Part shown: one piece after another, positions 1 to 8,640 of the stretch | Layout: every line of letters begins with the position of its first letter | Position numbering within the stretch: the first letter of the stretch is position 1 | The notes under the pieces: generated by a model | Seen by the model: only the letters and a program-made list of their open reading frames with translations | Databases searched by the model: none | Told to the model about the DNA's origin: nothing | Translations under genes and position numbers: made by a program | Assembly (NCBI RefSeq): GCF_040403615.1 | Contig: NZ_JBBAKG010000008.1 | Location: 46,737 to 110,736, forward strand | DNA length: 64,000 nt | Direction of reading: 5' to 3' | Origin: Haliscomenobacter sp040403615 | Lineage (GTDB): Bacteria; Bacteroidota; Bacteroidia; Chitinophagales; Saprospiraceae

Positions 1-61
1 AGTTGCGCTTGAAACTTTGATCGACAAGAAATACATTCCCATCGATCAAGAGCTTCAATGG

Positions 62-1759
62 CTAATTCGATTTTAGCGCCCTTCGAAGATCAGCTTCGTT
101 GCGGATTTCACGGTCAAAGATTTTCACGTTCAATTTAACGCCTTTTTTGGGATTAGAATCCGCCCATTCGGCTTGGGTTTTCACAATGGCCAACTTTCCT
201 TCAGGGGTCATTAGCCAGAGCAAGTACTCTTTTTTAGAATCAAAATAGACGGTACTGCCGCGGCCTGTATGCAATTGGTACACCGATCCACCAGATTTAT
301 CGGTCAAATAAGCCGTTTGATTGGGGTATTTGTTGCCATTTTGGTCCTCGATGGTTCGGATGCGGAAACTGTTGGAAGCCAACGGAGCTGGGCGGTCACA
401 GTTCCAGATGCCAAATGCGTTGATGTCAAAAATATGGTGCACTTTGCGGGCAATGGAGAGGTTACTCTTTCCAGCCTGACTGTCTGTTTCAATTTTATAG
501 CGTTCTTCGAGGGCTTTGATATTTTGGTTGCTGCGCTTTTCCCACTCGGCAAATTCCAATTGATACCTGGCCAGTGCTTCGTCGTATCTCTTTAGTGCAT
601 TTTCAAATTCCTTGCCAATGATGACAGGTTGTACCAACAAGCGCAATTGCTGGCTATCGTCAATCAGGGTCAACTCGTATTCTACTTCGCTCAGTCGTTT
701 CAGTCCCGCTGATTTCCATTCCAGATTTAACAAAGCCGGATCAAAGCTGGGGCAATTGGGCAAAACCTGCCAAATCGATCCTTTTTGCAAACTGGCAACG
801 GCTTCCTCCGAACCGGGTTCAACCGGAATCTCGCCACTCCGCAAATCCATGTTGAATGAAATGGCTTTGCCATCTGGCTTAATGGGCTTGGCCGGAGGCA
901 GAGGTGCAGGGTCGGCTGCCAAAATCGCGGATTTTTTAGCTTCAAATTGTTGTTCAGTATTCGAGATTGGATCAAGCTGCATTGCTTCATCAAACACCAT
1001 GCTGCTGCTGCCCCGAAACTCCCAATTGCGCGCGAGGGTATCGAGGTGGTATACTTTAAAGGTAGGCCAAGAGCCATCGGCTTGGGGCACTACATTGGAT
1101 TGCAATTCAATGCGGATCTTCTTGCCCGGAGCCATGCCCACGGGTTGACCATTTTGAGTAGCGATGATTTCGATCATACCTGCCGATTGCAGGTAATGCC
1201 GCATGCCTGCTGAATCGTAGGTCATCGGAACGCCTGCCATAAAGAAATCGACGGCGTCGTGCATTTCCCGGTAAAAAACGTCTACTTCTCCTGCCTGGAT
1301 CAGTTGACCCCGGTCGTTTTGGAAAGCAGTACGAGGAATCACCAGGCGGGTACCTTCATTGAGATCAACACTGGCGCCCAGGGCAACATCAATGGAAATT
1401 TTCTTGCCTTGAGGCTTGACTTTTGCCAGAGGAGGGTTGACAAAAGGCTTTTGGGCAAAATAGGCATCGGCTACAGCGAGTGATTGCGCTGGAGTAGGCA
1501 GGTCATCGAGGGAACGTACAATCAGGAGCAACGCCACCGCTGCTGCTGCCGCAAGGGATGAACCCATGACAATCCAGCGGCGCATGCGGCTGTTGGATTG
1601 TCCTTCGCGTGGCGAAATGAATGCTCGAATCTGCCCACCCTCCTGAGTTGATTCGGTGTTCTGGTAGCCGGCTAGTAGGGCATCAAAGTCCTTGAACTTG
1701 TTGATGTCTGCTGTGTCCGGCTCCGGAACGTTGCGTTTGATGTTGTAATTGTTCCCCAT
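62..1759 (-). CDS. Membrane-anchored protein next to an ECF sigma factor (possible anti-sigma partner)
   Basis: 565 aa with an ATG start. About 60 N-terminal residues are probably cytoplasmic. One membrane segment follows at about residues 61-81 (RRWIVMGSS then an Ala/Leu run), then a large presumably periplasmic region. That region starts with beta-rich sequence (about 110-260) and has a Lys/Glu-rich helical stretch near 385-425. No zinc-binding anti-sigma motif is visible. The gene lies 78 bp downstream of an ECF sigma gene on the same strand, the usual arrangement of sigma and membrane regulator, so an anti-sigma or envelope-sensing role is inferred from position only. After the TAG stop the same frame stays open to the window edge and reads LKLLIDGNVFLVDQ, which may be a second gene or an older C-terminus. 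Confidence 0.7.
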   Translation of the reverse strand: MGNNYNIKRNVPEPDTADINKFKDFDALLAGYQNTESTQEGGQIRAFISPREGQSNSRMRRWIVMGSSLAAAAAVALLLIVRSLDDLPTPAQSLAVADAYFAQKPFVNPPLAKVKPQGKKISIDVALGASVDLNEGTRLVIPRTAFQNDRGQLIQAGEVDVFYREMHDAVDFFMAGVPMTYDSAGMRHYLQSAGMIEIIATQNGQPVGMAPGKKIRIELQSNVVPQADGSWPTFKVYHLDTLARNWEFRGSSSMVFDEAMQLDPISNTEQQFEAKKSAILAADPAPLPPAKPIKPDGKAISFNMDLRSGEIPVEPGSEEAVASLQKGSIWQVLPNCPSFDPALLNLEWKSAGLKRLSEVEYELTLIDDSQQLRLLVQPVIIGKEFENALKRYDEALARYQLEFAEWEKRSNQNIKALEERYKIETDSQAGKSNLSIARKVHHIFDINAFGIWNCDRPAPLASNSFRIRTIEDQNGNKYPNQTAYLTDKSGGSVYQLHTGRGSTVYFDSKKEYLLWLMTPEGKLAIVKTQAEWADSNPKKGVKLNVKIFDREIRNEADLRRALKSN

Positions 1760-1837
1760 AGTTAGTAACCTGGTTTTGGATCACAGTTACTCAGAGAGCT
1801 GTCATTGTAGCAAAAAAAATGATTTCCTTACTGAATG

Positions 1838-2410
1838 CTACCCTCCTGATAATTTGCGTTTAAGGCGTTCCAAAATTCGATGTACTTTAACCTTCGCATT
1901 GTTCTCGGTGATGCCTTGAATCTCGGCAATTTCCTTGAACGATCGTTGCTCAAAAAAGCGCATTTCAATCAGTTGCATGTCGTCTTCTTTCAGGTTGTCT
2001 AGTGCACCCAACATTTTGCGGCGCAGCGCTTCCATTTCTTCGGGATCTGATCCAATTTCATCAATCAGATCGTGCAGTTGCAGGTCGTTGACACTGACCA
2101 CCCGGTTGCTCTGTTGTTGCCGAAAATGTTGACTTACCTCATTTGCGGCAATGCGAAACAGCCATGCCGAAAAGGGCACGCCCTGAAAAGTATAGGTGTT
2201 GATCTTTTGGAGTGCTTTGAGAAAAACTTGCGAAGACAGGTCGCCAGAGAGTTCCATATCGGTAGTACGTCGATAAATCTGTCGAAAAACGGACTCATAG
2301 TAACGTTCATATAACGGACGGAACAGTGCCGGGTTGCCCTGGGCTGCGCGAATTTCCTCCCACTCTTGTTGCATTGCAGACTCCGAAACAGTCTTAGTAG
2401 ACCGATCCAT
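1838..2410 (-). CDS. ECF-type RNA polymerase sigma factor (sigma-70 family)
   Basis: About 190 aa from the ATG at 2410. The frame is open upstream to an ATG at 2458, but the extra 16 residues do not look like family sequence. Region 2 is visible (YERYYESVFRQIYRR, then FSAWLFRIAANEV, the typical core-binding and -10 recognition helices). Region 4 follows (RSFKEIAEIQGITENNAKV, an HTH). The length fits ECF sigma factors, which lack regions 1 and 3. It directs RNA polymerase to a small regulon, usually under control of a co-transcribed membrane protein. The likely partner is the 565-aa protein just downstream. Its stimulus cannot be read from the sequence. Confidence 0.9.
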   Translation of the reverse strand: MDRSTKTVSESAMQQEWEEIRAAQGNPALFRPLYERYYESVFRQIYRRTTDMELSGDLSSQVFLKALQKINTYTFQGVPFSAWLFRIAANEVSQHFRQQQSNRVVSVNDLQLHDLIDEIGSDPEEMEALRRKMLGALDNLKEDDMQLIEMRFFEQRSFKEIAEIQGITENNAKVKVHRILERLKRKLSGG

Positions 2411-2548
2411 CCATTCGTTTTTTGCAAGGGTACGACTAATTTGCAAATTTGAGAACATCTGGACTTTTTTTTCAGAGTTATTTTTTTCCTATATAATGCA
2501 GATTAGGAAAAAGGTTACACTTAATTTACAAATATTTTGAAAAATTCG

Positions 2549-4402
2549 TCATTTCTTCAACTCCAGCACCATCGCCATCCTCCCATTCACCTGCAAACTT
2601 TTTCCGAGGGTCAGTGTCTCCCCGGTTAGCACATTCAGTGCGTTGGTTCTTCCCTTGATTGCTTCAGCATAGTGGTTCAGATCAATCGTTTTGGCTTCGG
2701 TGTTTTTGTTCAGGATCACCAAAACCGTCTCGGAGTCGTTGTAGCGACAATAGGTGTAAATGCCATTGCTAGGGGCAAAATGTAAGGTTTTGCCATCGTG
2801 GATCACACTTTTTTGTTTGCGCCAGTTCAGCATTTTTTTCAAAAAAGACTGGATGCGTACTTGGTTGGGATTCAAGCCTTCGCCAGTAAATCCGCTGGCG
2901 GGATCACCAGCCCAACCGCCGGGGAAATCGCTGCGGATCAAGCCGTGATCGCCGGGTTTGGCGGTGTTTTGAAGTAAAACTTCGGTGCCATAGTAGAGCT
3001 GAGGAATGCCGCGGATGGTCAATAGGTAGGTCAGTGCCATTTGCAGCAAATCGACGTCTTCTTTCACTTGTGTGAAAAGGCGATCCATGTCGTGGTTTTC
3101 CCCAAAAACCATCAGGGCTTGCGGATTGGCGTACACAAAATCATTGGCCAACGCTTCGTAGAGTTTCACCAAGCCTTTGTCCCATGATTCCGGTTCGACA
3201 AGGGACTGGATCAAGGCTTGTTGAAGCGGAAAATCCATGGGGCTTTCGAGGCAGGAGACGTTGCCATCACTGTTCTTTTTGCCTTGTTGCCAGTATGAAG
3301 CAATCAGTGGGTTGGTACTCCACTCCTCCCCGACGATGCTGAAATTGGGATACTCGCGCATGATGGAGCAAGACCAGTCTTTCAAAAAAGATTTCGCAGA
3401 ATACGGATAAGTATCCTGTCTGATCCCCCCCAAACCGAGCGTTTCGATCCACCAGATGCTGTTTTGGATCAGGAATTTGGCCAGATAGGGATTGTCCTGG
3501 TTCAGGTCGGGCATATCGGGTACAAACCAGCCTTTGACCATCAATTTTTTGTCAACTTCTGCGGCATACAAGTCTTCGTTGGTGGTACGGCGGTGATTGG
3601 TCATCTGAATGGAATCTGCATAATTGACCCAGTTTTTGAAGGGCAAATCCTTCATCCACCAGTACTGCACTCCTGAGTGGTTAACCACATCGTCTTTGAT
3701 GAGCTTGATGCCTTTTTGACGGGCTTTGTCCGCCAATTCTTTATACTCAGCCAGGTTGCCAAAGCGGGGATCTACTTTATAGTAATCGGTGATCGCGTAG
3801 CCGTGGTACGACCATTTGGGCATGTTGTTTTCCAACAGTGGAGTTGGCCAAATGGCGGTAATGCCCAAATCAGCCAGGTAATCCAGGCTATTGATGATGC
3901 CTCGAATGTCACCACCGTGGCGGGCATAATCCGACTTGCGATCGATGGTTTTTTCCCTTAGTGTATCGCTGAAATCGTTAAGGGGGTCGCCATTGACAAA
4001 GCGATCAGGCGTAATCAAATAAATGACATCTTTGGAGGAAAAGCCCATTTGGTTTTGGGCGGCTTTATTGCGCGGCAGCAGGTTGTAAGTATAGGTTTGA
4101 GTAGCCTGTCCTGCTTTTTTGAAGTTGATCTTGAAACTACCCGCCTGGGTGCTGGCAGCAATCACCAGGTCTACAAAGAGGTAATTTTTGCTGTCCCCAC
4201 TGTGCACGGCTTTGATGCTTACGCCGGGATAAGCGAGGCTTGGGGTGGTTTCTCCGATGTTTTTGCCGCTGATCATCAGTTGCAGTTCCTGATTTTTCAT
4301 TCCTACCCACCAGTTCATGGGTTCGATTCGGTCAATTTGGGCAAAAAGGCACAGTGCCCACAGGGACAATACCCCACTGCACATCCATTTCAATCGTGAC
4401 AT
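2549..4402 (-). CDS. Secreted GH13 alpha-amylase family enzyme (cyclomaltodextrinase/neopullulanase-like)
   Basis: 617 aa from the ATG at 4402, chosen because it opens directly on a signal peptide (MSRLKWMCSGVLSLWALCLFA-Q); an upstream ATG would add 19 unrelated residues. After the signal comes an Ig-like N-terminal domain (about 25-110) like that of cyclomaltodextrinases. The TIM barrel then carries the GH13 regions: DDVVNHSG (region I), GGIRQDTYPY (nucleophile Asp near 330), IVGEEW (acid/base Glu near 359) and GENHDMDR (Asp near 438). A beta-sandwich C-terminal domain ends the protein. It should hydrolyse alpha-1,4-glucans or cyclodextrins in the periplasm or outside the cell. No SusC/SusD pair is adjacent, so it is not part of a visible starch utilisation locus. 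Confidence 0.9.
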   Translation of the reverse strand: MSRLKWMCSGVLSLWALCLFAQIDRIEPMNWWVGMKNQELQLMISGKNIGETTPSLAYPGVSIKAVHSGDSKNYLFVDLVIAASTQAGSFKINFKKAGQATQTYTYNLLPRNKAAQNQMGFSSKDVIYLITPDRFVNGDPLNDFSDTLREKTIDRKSDYARHGGDIRGIINSLDYLADLGITAIWPTPLLENNMPKWSYHGYAITDYYKVDPRFGNLAEYKELADKARQKGIKLIKDDVVNHSGVQYWWMKDLPFKNWVNYADSIQMTNHRRTTNEDLYAAEVDKKLMVKGWFVPDMPDLNQDNPYLAKFLIQNSIWWIETLGLGGIRQDTYPYSAKSFLKDWSCSIMREYPNFSIVGEEWSTNPLIASYWQQGKKNSDGNVSCLESPMDFPLQQALIQSLVEPESWDKGLVKLYEALANDFVYANPQALMVFGENHDMDRLFTQVKEDVDLLQMALTYLLTIRGIPQLYYGTEVLLQNTAKPGDHGLIRSDFPGGWAGDPASGFTGEGLNPNQVRIQSFLKKMLNWRKQKSVIHDGKTLHFAPSNGIYTYCRYNDSETVLVILNKNTEAKTIDLNHYAEAIKGRTNALNVLTGETLTLGKSLQVNGRMAMVLELKK

Positions 4403-4475
4403 TGCTAATCTGTTTAGATCCCATGAGGATGAGTCATGGGAGTAAGTTTCAGGCAGCAAAATAGTATAAATACAG

Positions 4476-4512
4476 AAAAAGCATCAAGAACGATTTGTCC
4501 TTGATGCTTTTT
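4476..4512. terminator. Intrinsic terminator hairpin between dnaA and the GH13 gene
   Basis: Inverted repeat AAAAAGCATCAAG ... CTTGATGCTTTTT (13-bp arms, 11-nt loop) with A/T tracts at both ends. It lies 26 nt after the dnaA stop on the minus strand and so fits a dnaA terminator. It would shield the GH13 gene from dnaA read-through. Confidence 0.8.
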
Positions 4513-4537
4513 AACATAAAAAATAAAGCTGACGAGA

Positions 4538-6004
4538 TTATTTCTCACTCAAGCTCATGCGGATTTTCTTTTCCAGATCGCTCACGGTCTCTTTGAAAAA
4601 CGGATCGGTCTCCATCAAATCCTGGACGGTGCGGCAAGAATAAATCACGGTGCTGTGGTCCCGACCACCGAAAACTTCGCCGAGTGCCTTTAAGGAACGG
4701 TCGGTCATGTTTTTGGCCAGGTACATGCTGAGTTGGCGCGCAATAACGATGGATCGTTTGCGGGTTTTGCCGTTAAGGGTTTCTACGGGAACTTTGAAGT
4801 GATCCGCTACGAGTTTTTGGATGAACTCGACGGTGATTTCTTTATTGATTTCGGTCACAAAATTCCGCACCACTTCTTTAGCCAAATCGATGTCGATCTC
4901 GCGGCGATTAAGTGAAGACTGGGCGATCAAGCTGATCAATACGCCTTCCAGTTCGCGGATGTTGTTTTTGATGTTGTAGCAAATGAACTCGGTTACGTCC
5001 TGCGCGATTTCTACGCCCTCTTTCATCATCTTGTGTTCAAGGATGGCGATTCTTGTTTCAAGGTCGGGAGCTTGAACATCAGCAGAAAGGCCCCATTTGA
5101 AACGAGAAATCAGGCGTTCTTCCATATCCTGTAAATCTTTCGGAGGGCGGTCGGCTGTCAGGATAATTTGTTTGCCGTTTTGGTGCAGCTGGTTGAAAAT
5201 GTGGAAAAAGATGTCTTGGGTCTTTTTCTTTCCTTCCAAAAACTGGATGTCATCCACAATCAACACATCGATGAGCTGGTAAAAAGTAACCACATCATTG
5301 ATGGCATTGTTTTTGATGCCCGCGATGATCTGGTTGGTAAATTTTTCTGCAGAAACGTAAAGCACGGTTTTGGTAGGAAACTTTTCCAGAATCTCATTGC
5401 CGATTGCCTGCGCAAGGTGGGTTTTGCCCAAGCCAACGTTGCCAAAAATGACCAGCGGGTTGAAGGACGTTTGTCCAGGTTTGCGCGAAATAGCATAGCC
5501 AGCCGAACGCGCCAGACGGTTGCAATCGCCTTCGATGTAATTGTCGAAGCGATAGTTGGGGTTCAGTTGTGGATCTACCCGCATCTTTTTAATCCCTGGT
5601 ATTACAAAGGGATTTTTGATGGAATCGGTGTCCACATTATTGTAGTAAGGAAGTTGCTCAGAAATAGAAAATGTACTACTGTTCGTTTGGGCTTTTTCAA
5701 AGCTTCCATTCGAAATAGCAATGTGTTTACGTTTCTCCTCTTCACGCGAGTCGTTCACCAAAATTTGGTATTCCAGGCGACCCTTATCACCCAGTTGACT
5801 GCGGATACTTGTTTTGAGTAGCGACACATAGTGCTCTTCCAACCATTCATAGAAGTACTTGTTGGGTACTTGAATGGTCAGCGCGTTTCCATCAAGCCTA
5901 ATGGCTTTGATGGGCTCAAACCAAGTCCTGAATGCCTGCATGTTAACATTGTTGCGAATGTTTTGCAGACAGCTCTCCCACACTGTAGCATGATCTTTAA
6001 CCAT
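4538..6004 (-). CDS. dnaA: Chromosomal replication initiator protein DnaA
   Basis: 488 aa from the ATG at 6004 (MVKDHATVWESCL), which matches the usual DnaA N-terminus; the frame is open 11 codons further upstream. Domain I is at about residues 1-70, followed by a variable linker. The AAA+ ATPase has Walker A GNVGLGKTHL (about 190-199) and Walker B VLIVDDIQFLEGKKK. The C-terminal DNA-binding domain carries the DnaA-box signature GGRDHSTVIYSC (near 455). It binds origin boxes and melts the origin with ATP. No cluster of TTATCCACA-type boxes is visible on either side and dnaN is not adjacent, so the origin is probably elsewhere. Confidence 0.97.
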   Translation of the reverse strand: MVKDHATVWESCLQNIRNNVNMQAFRTWFEPIKAIRLDGNALTIQVPNKYFYEWLEEHYVSLLKTSIRSQLGDKGRLEYQILVNDSREEEKRKHIAISNGSFEKAQTNSSTFSISEQLPYYNNVDTDSIKNPFVIPGIKKMRVDPQLNPNYRFDNYIEGDCNRLARSAGYAISRKPGQTSFNPLVIFGNVGLGKTHLAQAIGNEILEKFPTKTVLYVSAEKFTNQIIAGIKNNAINDVVTFYQLIDVLIVDDIQFLEGKKKTQDIFFHIFNQLHQNGKQIILTADRPPKDLQDMEERLISRFKWGLSADVQAPDLETRIAILEHKMMKEGVEIAQDVTEFICYNIKNNIRELEGVLISLIAQSSLNRREIDIDLAKEVVRNFVTEINKEITVEFIQKLVADHFKVPVETLNGKTRKRSIVIARQLSMYLAKNMTDRSLKALGEVFGGRDHSTVIYSCRTVQDLMETDPFFKETVSDLEKKIRMSLSEK

Positions 6005-6362
6005 TCTCCAGAATCTTTCGCCAATAGCGTTATACAATAAATAGTCTCAATTTGTAATAGAGAGCGTATCAGTAAGTTAGTAAAAATGTATAGTTTGAGT
6101 AAATGCGTTAGCATTACATCTAGTTCAAACCGTTCCCTTCATCGGAGGAATACAAAGATGGAAAAAAGAATCGGTTTAGGAAAATCCGTTCGTCGACTTT
6201 TTTCTTTTTAGGAGGGCCAAAAAAGTGGAACTGCCTGTAAACCTTTGGGTCTGGGCGCAAATATTTTTTTTGGGCTTATACACATCTCGCTCTTTTCTTC
6301 CCGCTATTTTTTTGTTCAAAATTTTTTGTTGCTGACCGTAGCTTCATTTGGTATTTGTTGGA
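6005..6362. other. Intergenic region upstream of dnaA
   Basis: 358 bp between the dnaA start and the lacI-family stop. Read on both strands, it contains no gene, no DnaA-box cluster and no clear hairpin terminator. It is A/T-rich with several homopolymer runs and presumably holds the dnaA promoter, but no TAnnTTTG element could be placed with confidence. Confidence 0.5.
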
Positions 6363-7433
6363 TTAGTTTCCCAATTCTCTTTTCGTGTAATAGGCAGCAT
6401 TCTCGGCTACTACAATGTCCAATGGCAGGTGTTGTACTCTAGGCAATTGTTTCTTAAAAATGAAATAATCGGTCAGATTTTTTATGGCCGAATACCCCTG
6501 ATAGTTAGCGTTTTGATTGATCAAAAAATCAACTTTACCCATTTGTAAAAACTTCAGATTGTTGGGTATTAGATCGAAGCCCAGAATCCGCAGTTGATCA
6601 AACGGGTGGCCTTCCAGCGCCTCTACCAGTTTATAAGCCCTTGAGTTGCTCACAAAAACTGCTTTGATGTTTTTATACTGTTGGAAAAGATTATACAACT
6701 GCGCTTTCAAGAATTCTGGAGCATCAAATTCTTCTACATCCTGTCGATGAATTGGAAAATTGATGAGTTTATTTTGGCTAAAATAGTGGCGCAGCCCTCG
6801 TTCCTTATCCATCAAGTGCTTGGCGTTGGCGGTTTCTTTGTCCAAATTCAGCAGTAAAATTGCCCCAGGGCCATCCATGGCAAATTGCAACAATTTACCT
6901 GCAAGAACGCCACTTTGGTAGGAATCTTGTCCAATGTACGACATGACTTGTGGATGCTCGACGTCGGTATTGATGAGGATGGTCGGGATTTGTGCTTCGG
7001 CGCAATGATCCAAAATCAGCAGGGATTCCTTCAGGAAAATGGGGGGGAAAACCAGGGCATCGGGTTTCTGCGCGATTAATTCTAGTGCTTTGTTCTGGAA
7101 ATCCTGGGGATTAAACAAGTCGAACATTTGCTCGCCCAGTACAACACCATAATGCTTCACCGCGCGTTGCGCCCTGCGCATTCCCAACAGCGGCTGATCC
7201 CAGTATGGATCGCTGTGCAATGCTGGCATCAACACGCCCATGGTCAAGATGCGATTGAATGCCAGGGTACTTGCAATTAAATTGGGTTCAAAATTAAGGT
7301 CTTGCATCACCTGCAATACTTTTTCCTTGACCTCCACAGAAACTCGCCCACGATCATGGATGACTCGATCAACCGTTCCCGTTGAAACCCCCGCTTGCGC
7401 CGCAATGTCTTTTATGGTTGTCCTTTTGTTCAT
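6363..7433 (-). CDS. LacI-family transcriptional regulator of the adjacent amino-sugar genes
   Basis: 356 aa from the ATG at 7433; a TTG one codon upstream is less likely. The N-terminal LacI helix-turn-helix (TTIKDIAAQAGVSTGTVDR) and hinge helix (about 1-60) are followed by a periplasmic-binding-protein-like sensor domain (about 60-345). It lies divergent to a ROK kinase and NagB operon. Two identical palindromes, GTGTGCGCACAC, lie in the shared promoter region: one at its own probable transcription start and one at the -33 region of the operon. This indicates autoregulation and repression of amino-sugar catabolism, released by a sugar or sugar-phosphate ligand. The ligand is inferred from context. 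Confidence 0.93.
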   Translation of the reverse strand: MNKRTTIKDIAAQAGVSTGTVDRVIHDRGRVSVEVKEKVLQVMQDLNFEPNLIASTLAFNRILTMGVLMPALHSDPYWDQPLLGMRRAQRAVKHYGVVLGEQMFDLFNPQDFQNKALELIAQKPDALVFPPIFLKESLLILDHCAEAQIPTILINTDVEHPQVMSYIGQDSYQSGVLAGKLLQFAMDGPGAILLLNLDKETANAKHLMDKERGLRHYFSQNKLINFPIHRQDVEEFDAPEFLKAQLYNLFQQYKNIKAVFVSNSRAYKLVEALEGHPFDQLRILGFDLIPNNLKFLQMGKVDFLINQNANYQGYSAIKNLTDYFIFKKQLPRVQHLPLDIVVAENAAYYTKRELGN

Positions 7434-7470
7434 CAACTAATTTGAAAAAAATTCAGAATATAATTTTAGG

Positions 7471-7482
7471 GTGTGCGCACAC
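7471..7482. promoter_or_regulatory. LacI-type operator O1 (GTGTGCGCACAC)
   Basis: A perfect 12-bp palindrome with the central CG typical of LacI-family operators. It sits just downstream of the predicted -7 element of the lacI-family gene, so it covers that gene's probable transcription start. An identical copy lies 63 bp away. Confidence 0.75.
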
Positions 7483-7483
7483 G

Positions 7484-7513
7484 CAAAGATAGAAAAAAGT
7501 CTGTTCGCGCAAA
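7484..7513 (-). promoter_or_regulatory. Predicted Bacteroidota promoter of the lacI-family gene
   Basis: On the minus strand TTTG (7513-7510), 18 nt, then TATCTTTG (7491-7484), matching the -33 TTG / -7 TAnnTTTG consensus of the Bacteroidota primary sigma factor. The ATG lies about 50 nt downstream, with operator O1 between. Confidence 0.6.
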
Positions 7514-7533
7514 CTTTAAAAATTTTTCACTGC

Positions 7534-7545
7534 GTGTGCGCACAC
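7534..7545. promoter_or_regulatory. LacI-type operator O2 (GTGTGCGCACAC)
   Basis: A second perfect copy of the 12-bp palindrome. Its centre is 63 bp from that of O1, six helical turns, which places both on the same DNA face. It lies where the -33 contact of the kinase/nagB promoter would be, 17 nt upstream of that promoter's -7 element. Confidence 0.75.
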
Positions 7546-7562
7546 ACAATCAAAAAATAACC

Positions 7563-7570
7563 TACCTTTG
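7563..7570 (+). promoter_or_regulatory. Predicted -7 element of the ROK kinase/nagB operon
   Basis: TACCTTTG fits TAnnTTTG. It is 17 nt downstream of operator O2 and 56 nt upstream of the kinase start. No TTG is seen at -33, where the operator lies. Confidence 0.5.
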
Positions 7571-7626
7571 CCTCAAGATGAGAAAATAGCGCTGAAGCGT
7601 ACTATTTTGCCTCAACAACCACGAAA

Positions 7627-8592
7627 TTGAACGTTCAAGTGAAAAACAATGCAGTAATTGGGATTGATATTGGCGGAACAGGTACCAAGTTGGCCATAAT
7701 AGATTCGGCTGGTCAAATATTGGAGCGCAGCAGTTTTAACACCCAGGCTCAAAGAGGTGGCGAAAAGTTTATTGCGGCCATTACCAATTCAGTTTTGGAA
7801 TTGCAGCAGCGGATGAGCGATACGCATACGATCATTGGTATTGGCATTGGCGCCCCTGCCTGCGACGAGCTTTCCGGAACAATTACAGGTGCGGCAAATC
7901 TGCCTTTTACGGAAACCCTTCCGGTTCGACAATTGGTCGAAGAGCAATGTGGACTGCCCACTCGGCTGGCCAACGATGCCAATGTTGCAGCCATCGGCGA
8001 AGGCCAATTTGGCGGAGCCAAAGGCATGAACAATTATGCATTGGTGACCTTGGGAACGGGCTTGGGTTCAGGGGTGATCGTGGATGGCAAAGTAGTGATT
8101 GGCAACCATGGACTGGCCAGTGAATTTGGGCATACGTTTGTGGTACGGGATGGTCGCAAATGTGGCTGTGGTCAAAACGGCTGCCTCGAAACCTATGTCT
8201 CCGCCACCGGAATCAAGCGCACGGTTTTTGAACTGATTTGCCAAACGACCTACGATAGCCCTTTGCGCAATTACAGCTTCCATCAGTTGAGTGCACGAGA
8301 CATCACTCAGGCCGCTCAGGATGGCGACTTTTTGGCGCAGGAAGCTTTTCGGCTCACTGGAGAAATGTTGGGCTACAAAATCGCCGACCTCATTGTACTG
8401 TTTGACCCACAGGCTGTTTTTTTAGCGGGTGGCCTAGCCTTGGCCGGATCCCTGATTTTGGACCCCGCCAAGAAAAGCCTCGAAAAGCATACCATCGCGA
8501 TGTTTAAAGGCAAATCGGAACTGAAGCTTTCTGAACTCGGCAGTGAAGACGCTGCCTTGTTGGGAGCAGCATCCTTGATTTATCGACGCTGA
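7627..8592 (+). CDS. ROK-family sugar kinase (glucokinase or N-acetylglucosamine kinase)
   Basis: 321 aa. The start is TTG (7627) or possibly GTG (7639), since no in-frame ATG lies upstream before a stop. The phosphate-binding motif is GIDIGGTGTKLAI (near residue 11). The ROK zinc signature follows (CGCGQNGCLETYVSATG, near 178-194), with the second glycine-rich motif FLAGGLALAG near 265. It phosphorylates a hexose with ATP in the cytoplasm. The neighbours NagB-PIG-L and a GH20 hexosaminidase make N-acetylglucosamine the likely substrate (family knowledge plus context); glucose cannot be excluded. It is the first gene of an operon, 48 bp ahead of the nagB fusion. Confidence 0.88.
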   Translation: MNVQVKNNAVIGIDIGGTGTKLAIIDSAGQILERSSFNTQAQRGGEKFIAAITNSVLELQQRMSDTHTIIGIGIGAPACDELSGTITGAANLPFTETLPVRQLVEEQCGLPTRLANDANVAAIGEGQFGGAKGMNNYALVTLGTGLGSGVIVDGKVVIGNHGLASEFGHTFVVRDGRKCGCGQNGCLETYVSATGIKRTVFELICQTTYDSPLRNYSFHQLSARDITQAAQDGDFLAQEAFRLTGEMLGYKIADLIVLFDPQAVFLAGGLALAGSLILDPAKKSLEKHTIAMFKGKSELKLSELGSEDAALLGAASLIYRR

Positions 8593-8640
8593 AAGTACTT
8601 ACAATATTCAACCGTTAAAAAACCTGAAAAACCGTTCCAT

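Noticed and set aside
2483..2512. TTTTTCCTA/TAGGAAAAA inverted repeat as a terminator of the GH13 gene
   Set aside because: The stem is short and A/T-rich with its T tract on the wrong side for minus-strand transcription; too weak to annotate.
6005..6362. Replication origin next to dnaA
   Set aside because: No DnaA-box cluster and no repeated A/T-rich 13-mers could be found on either side; dnaN and gyrB are not adjacent.
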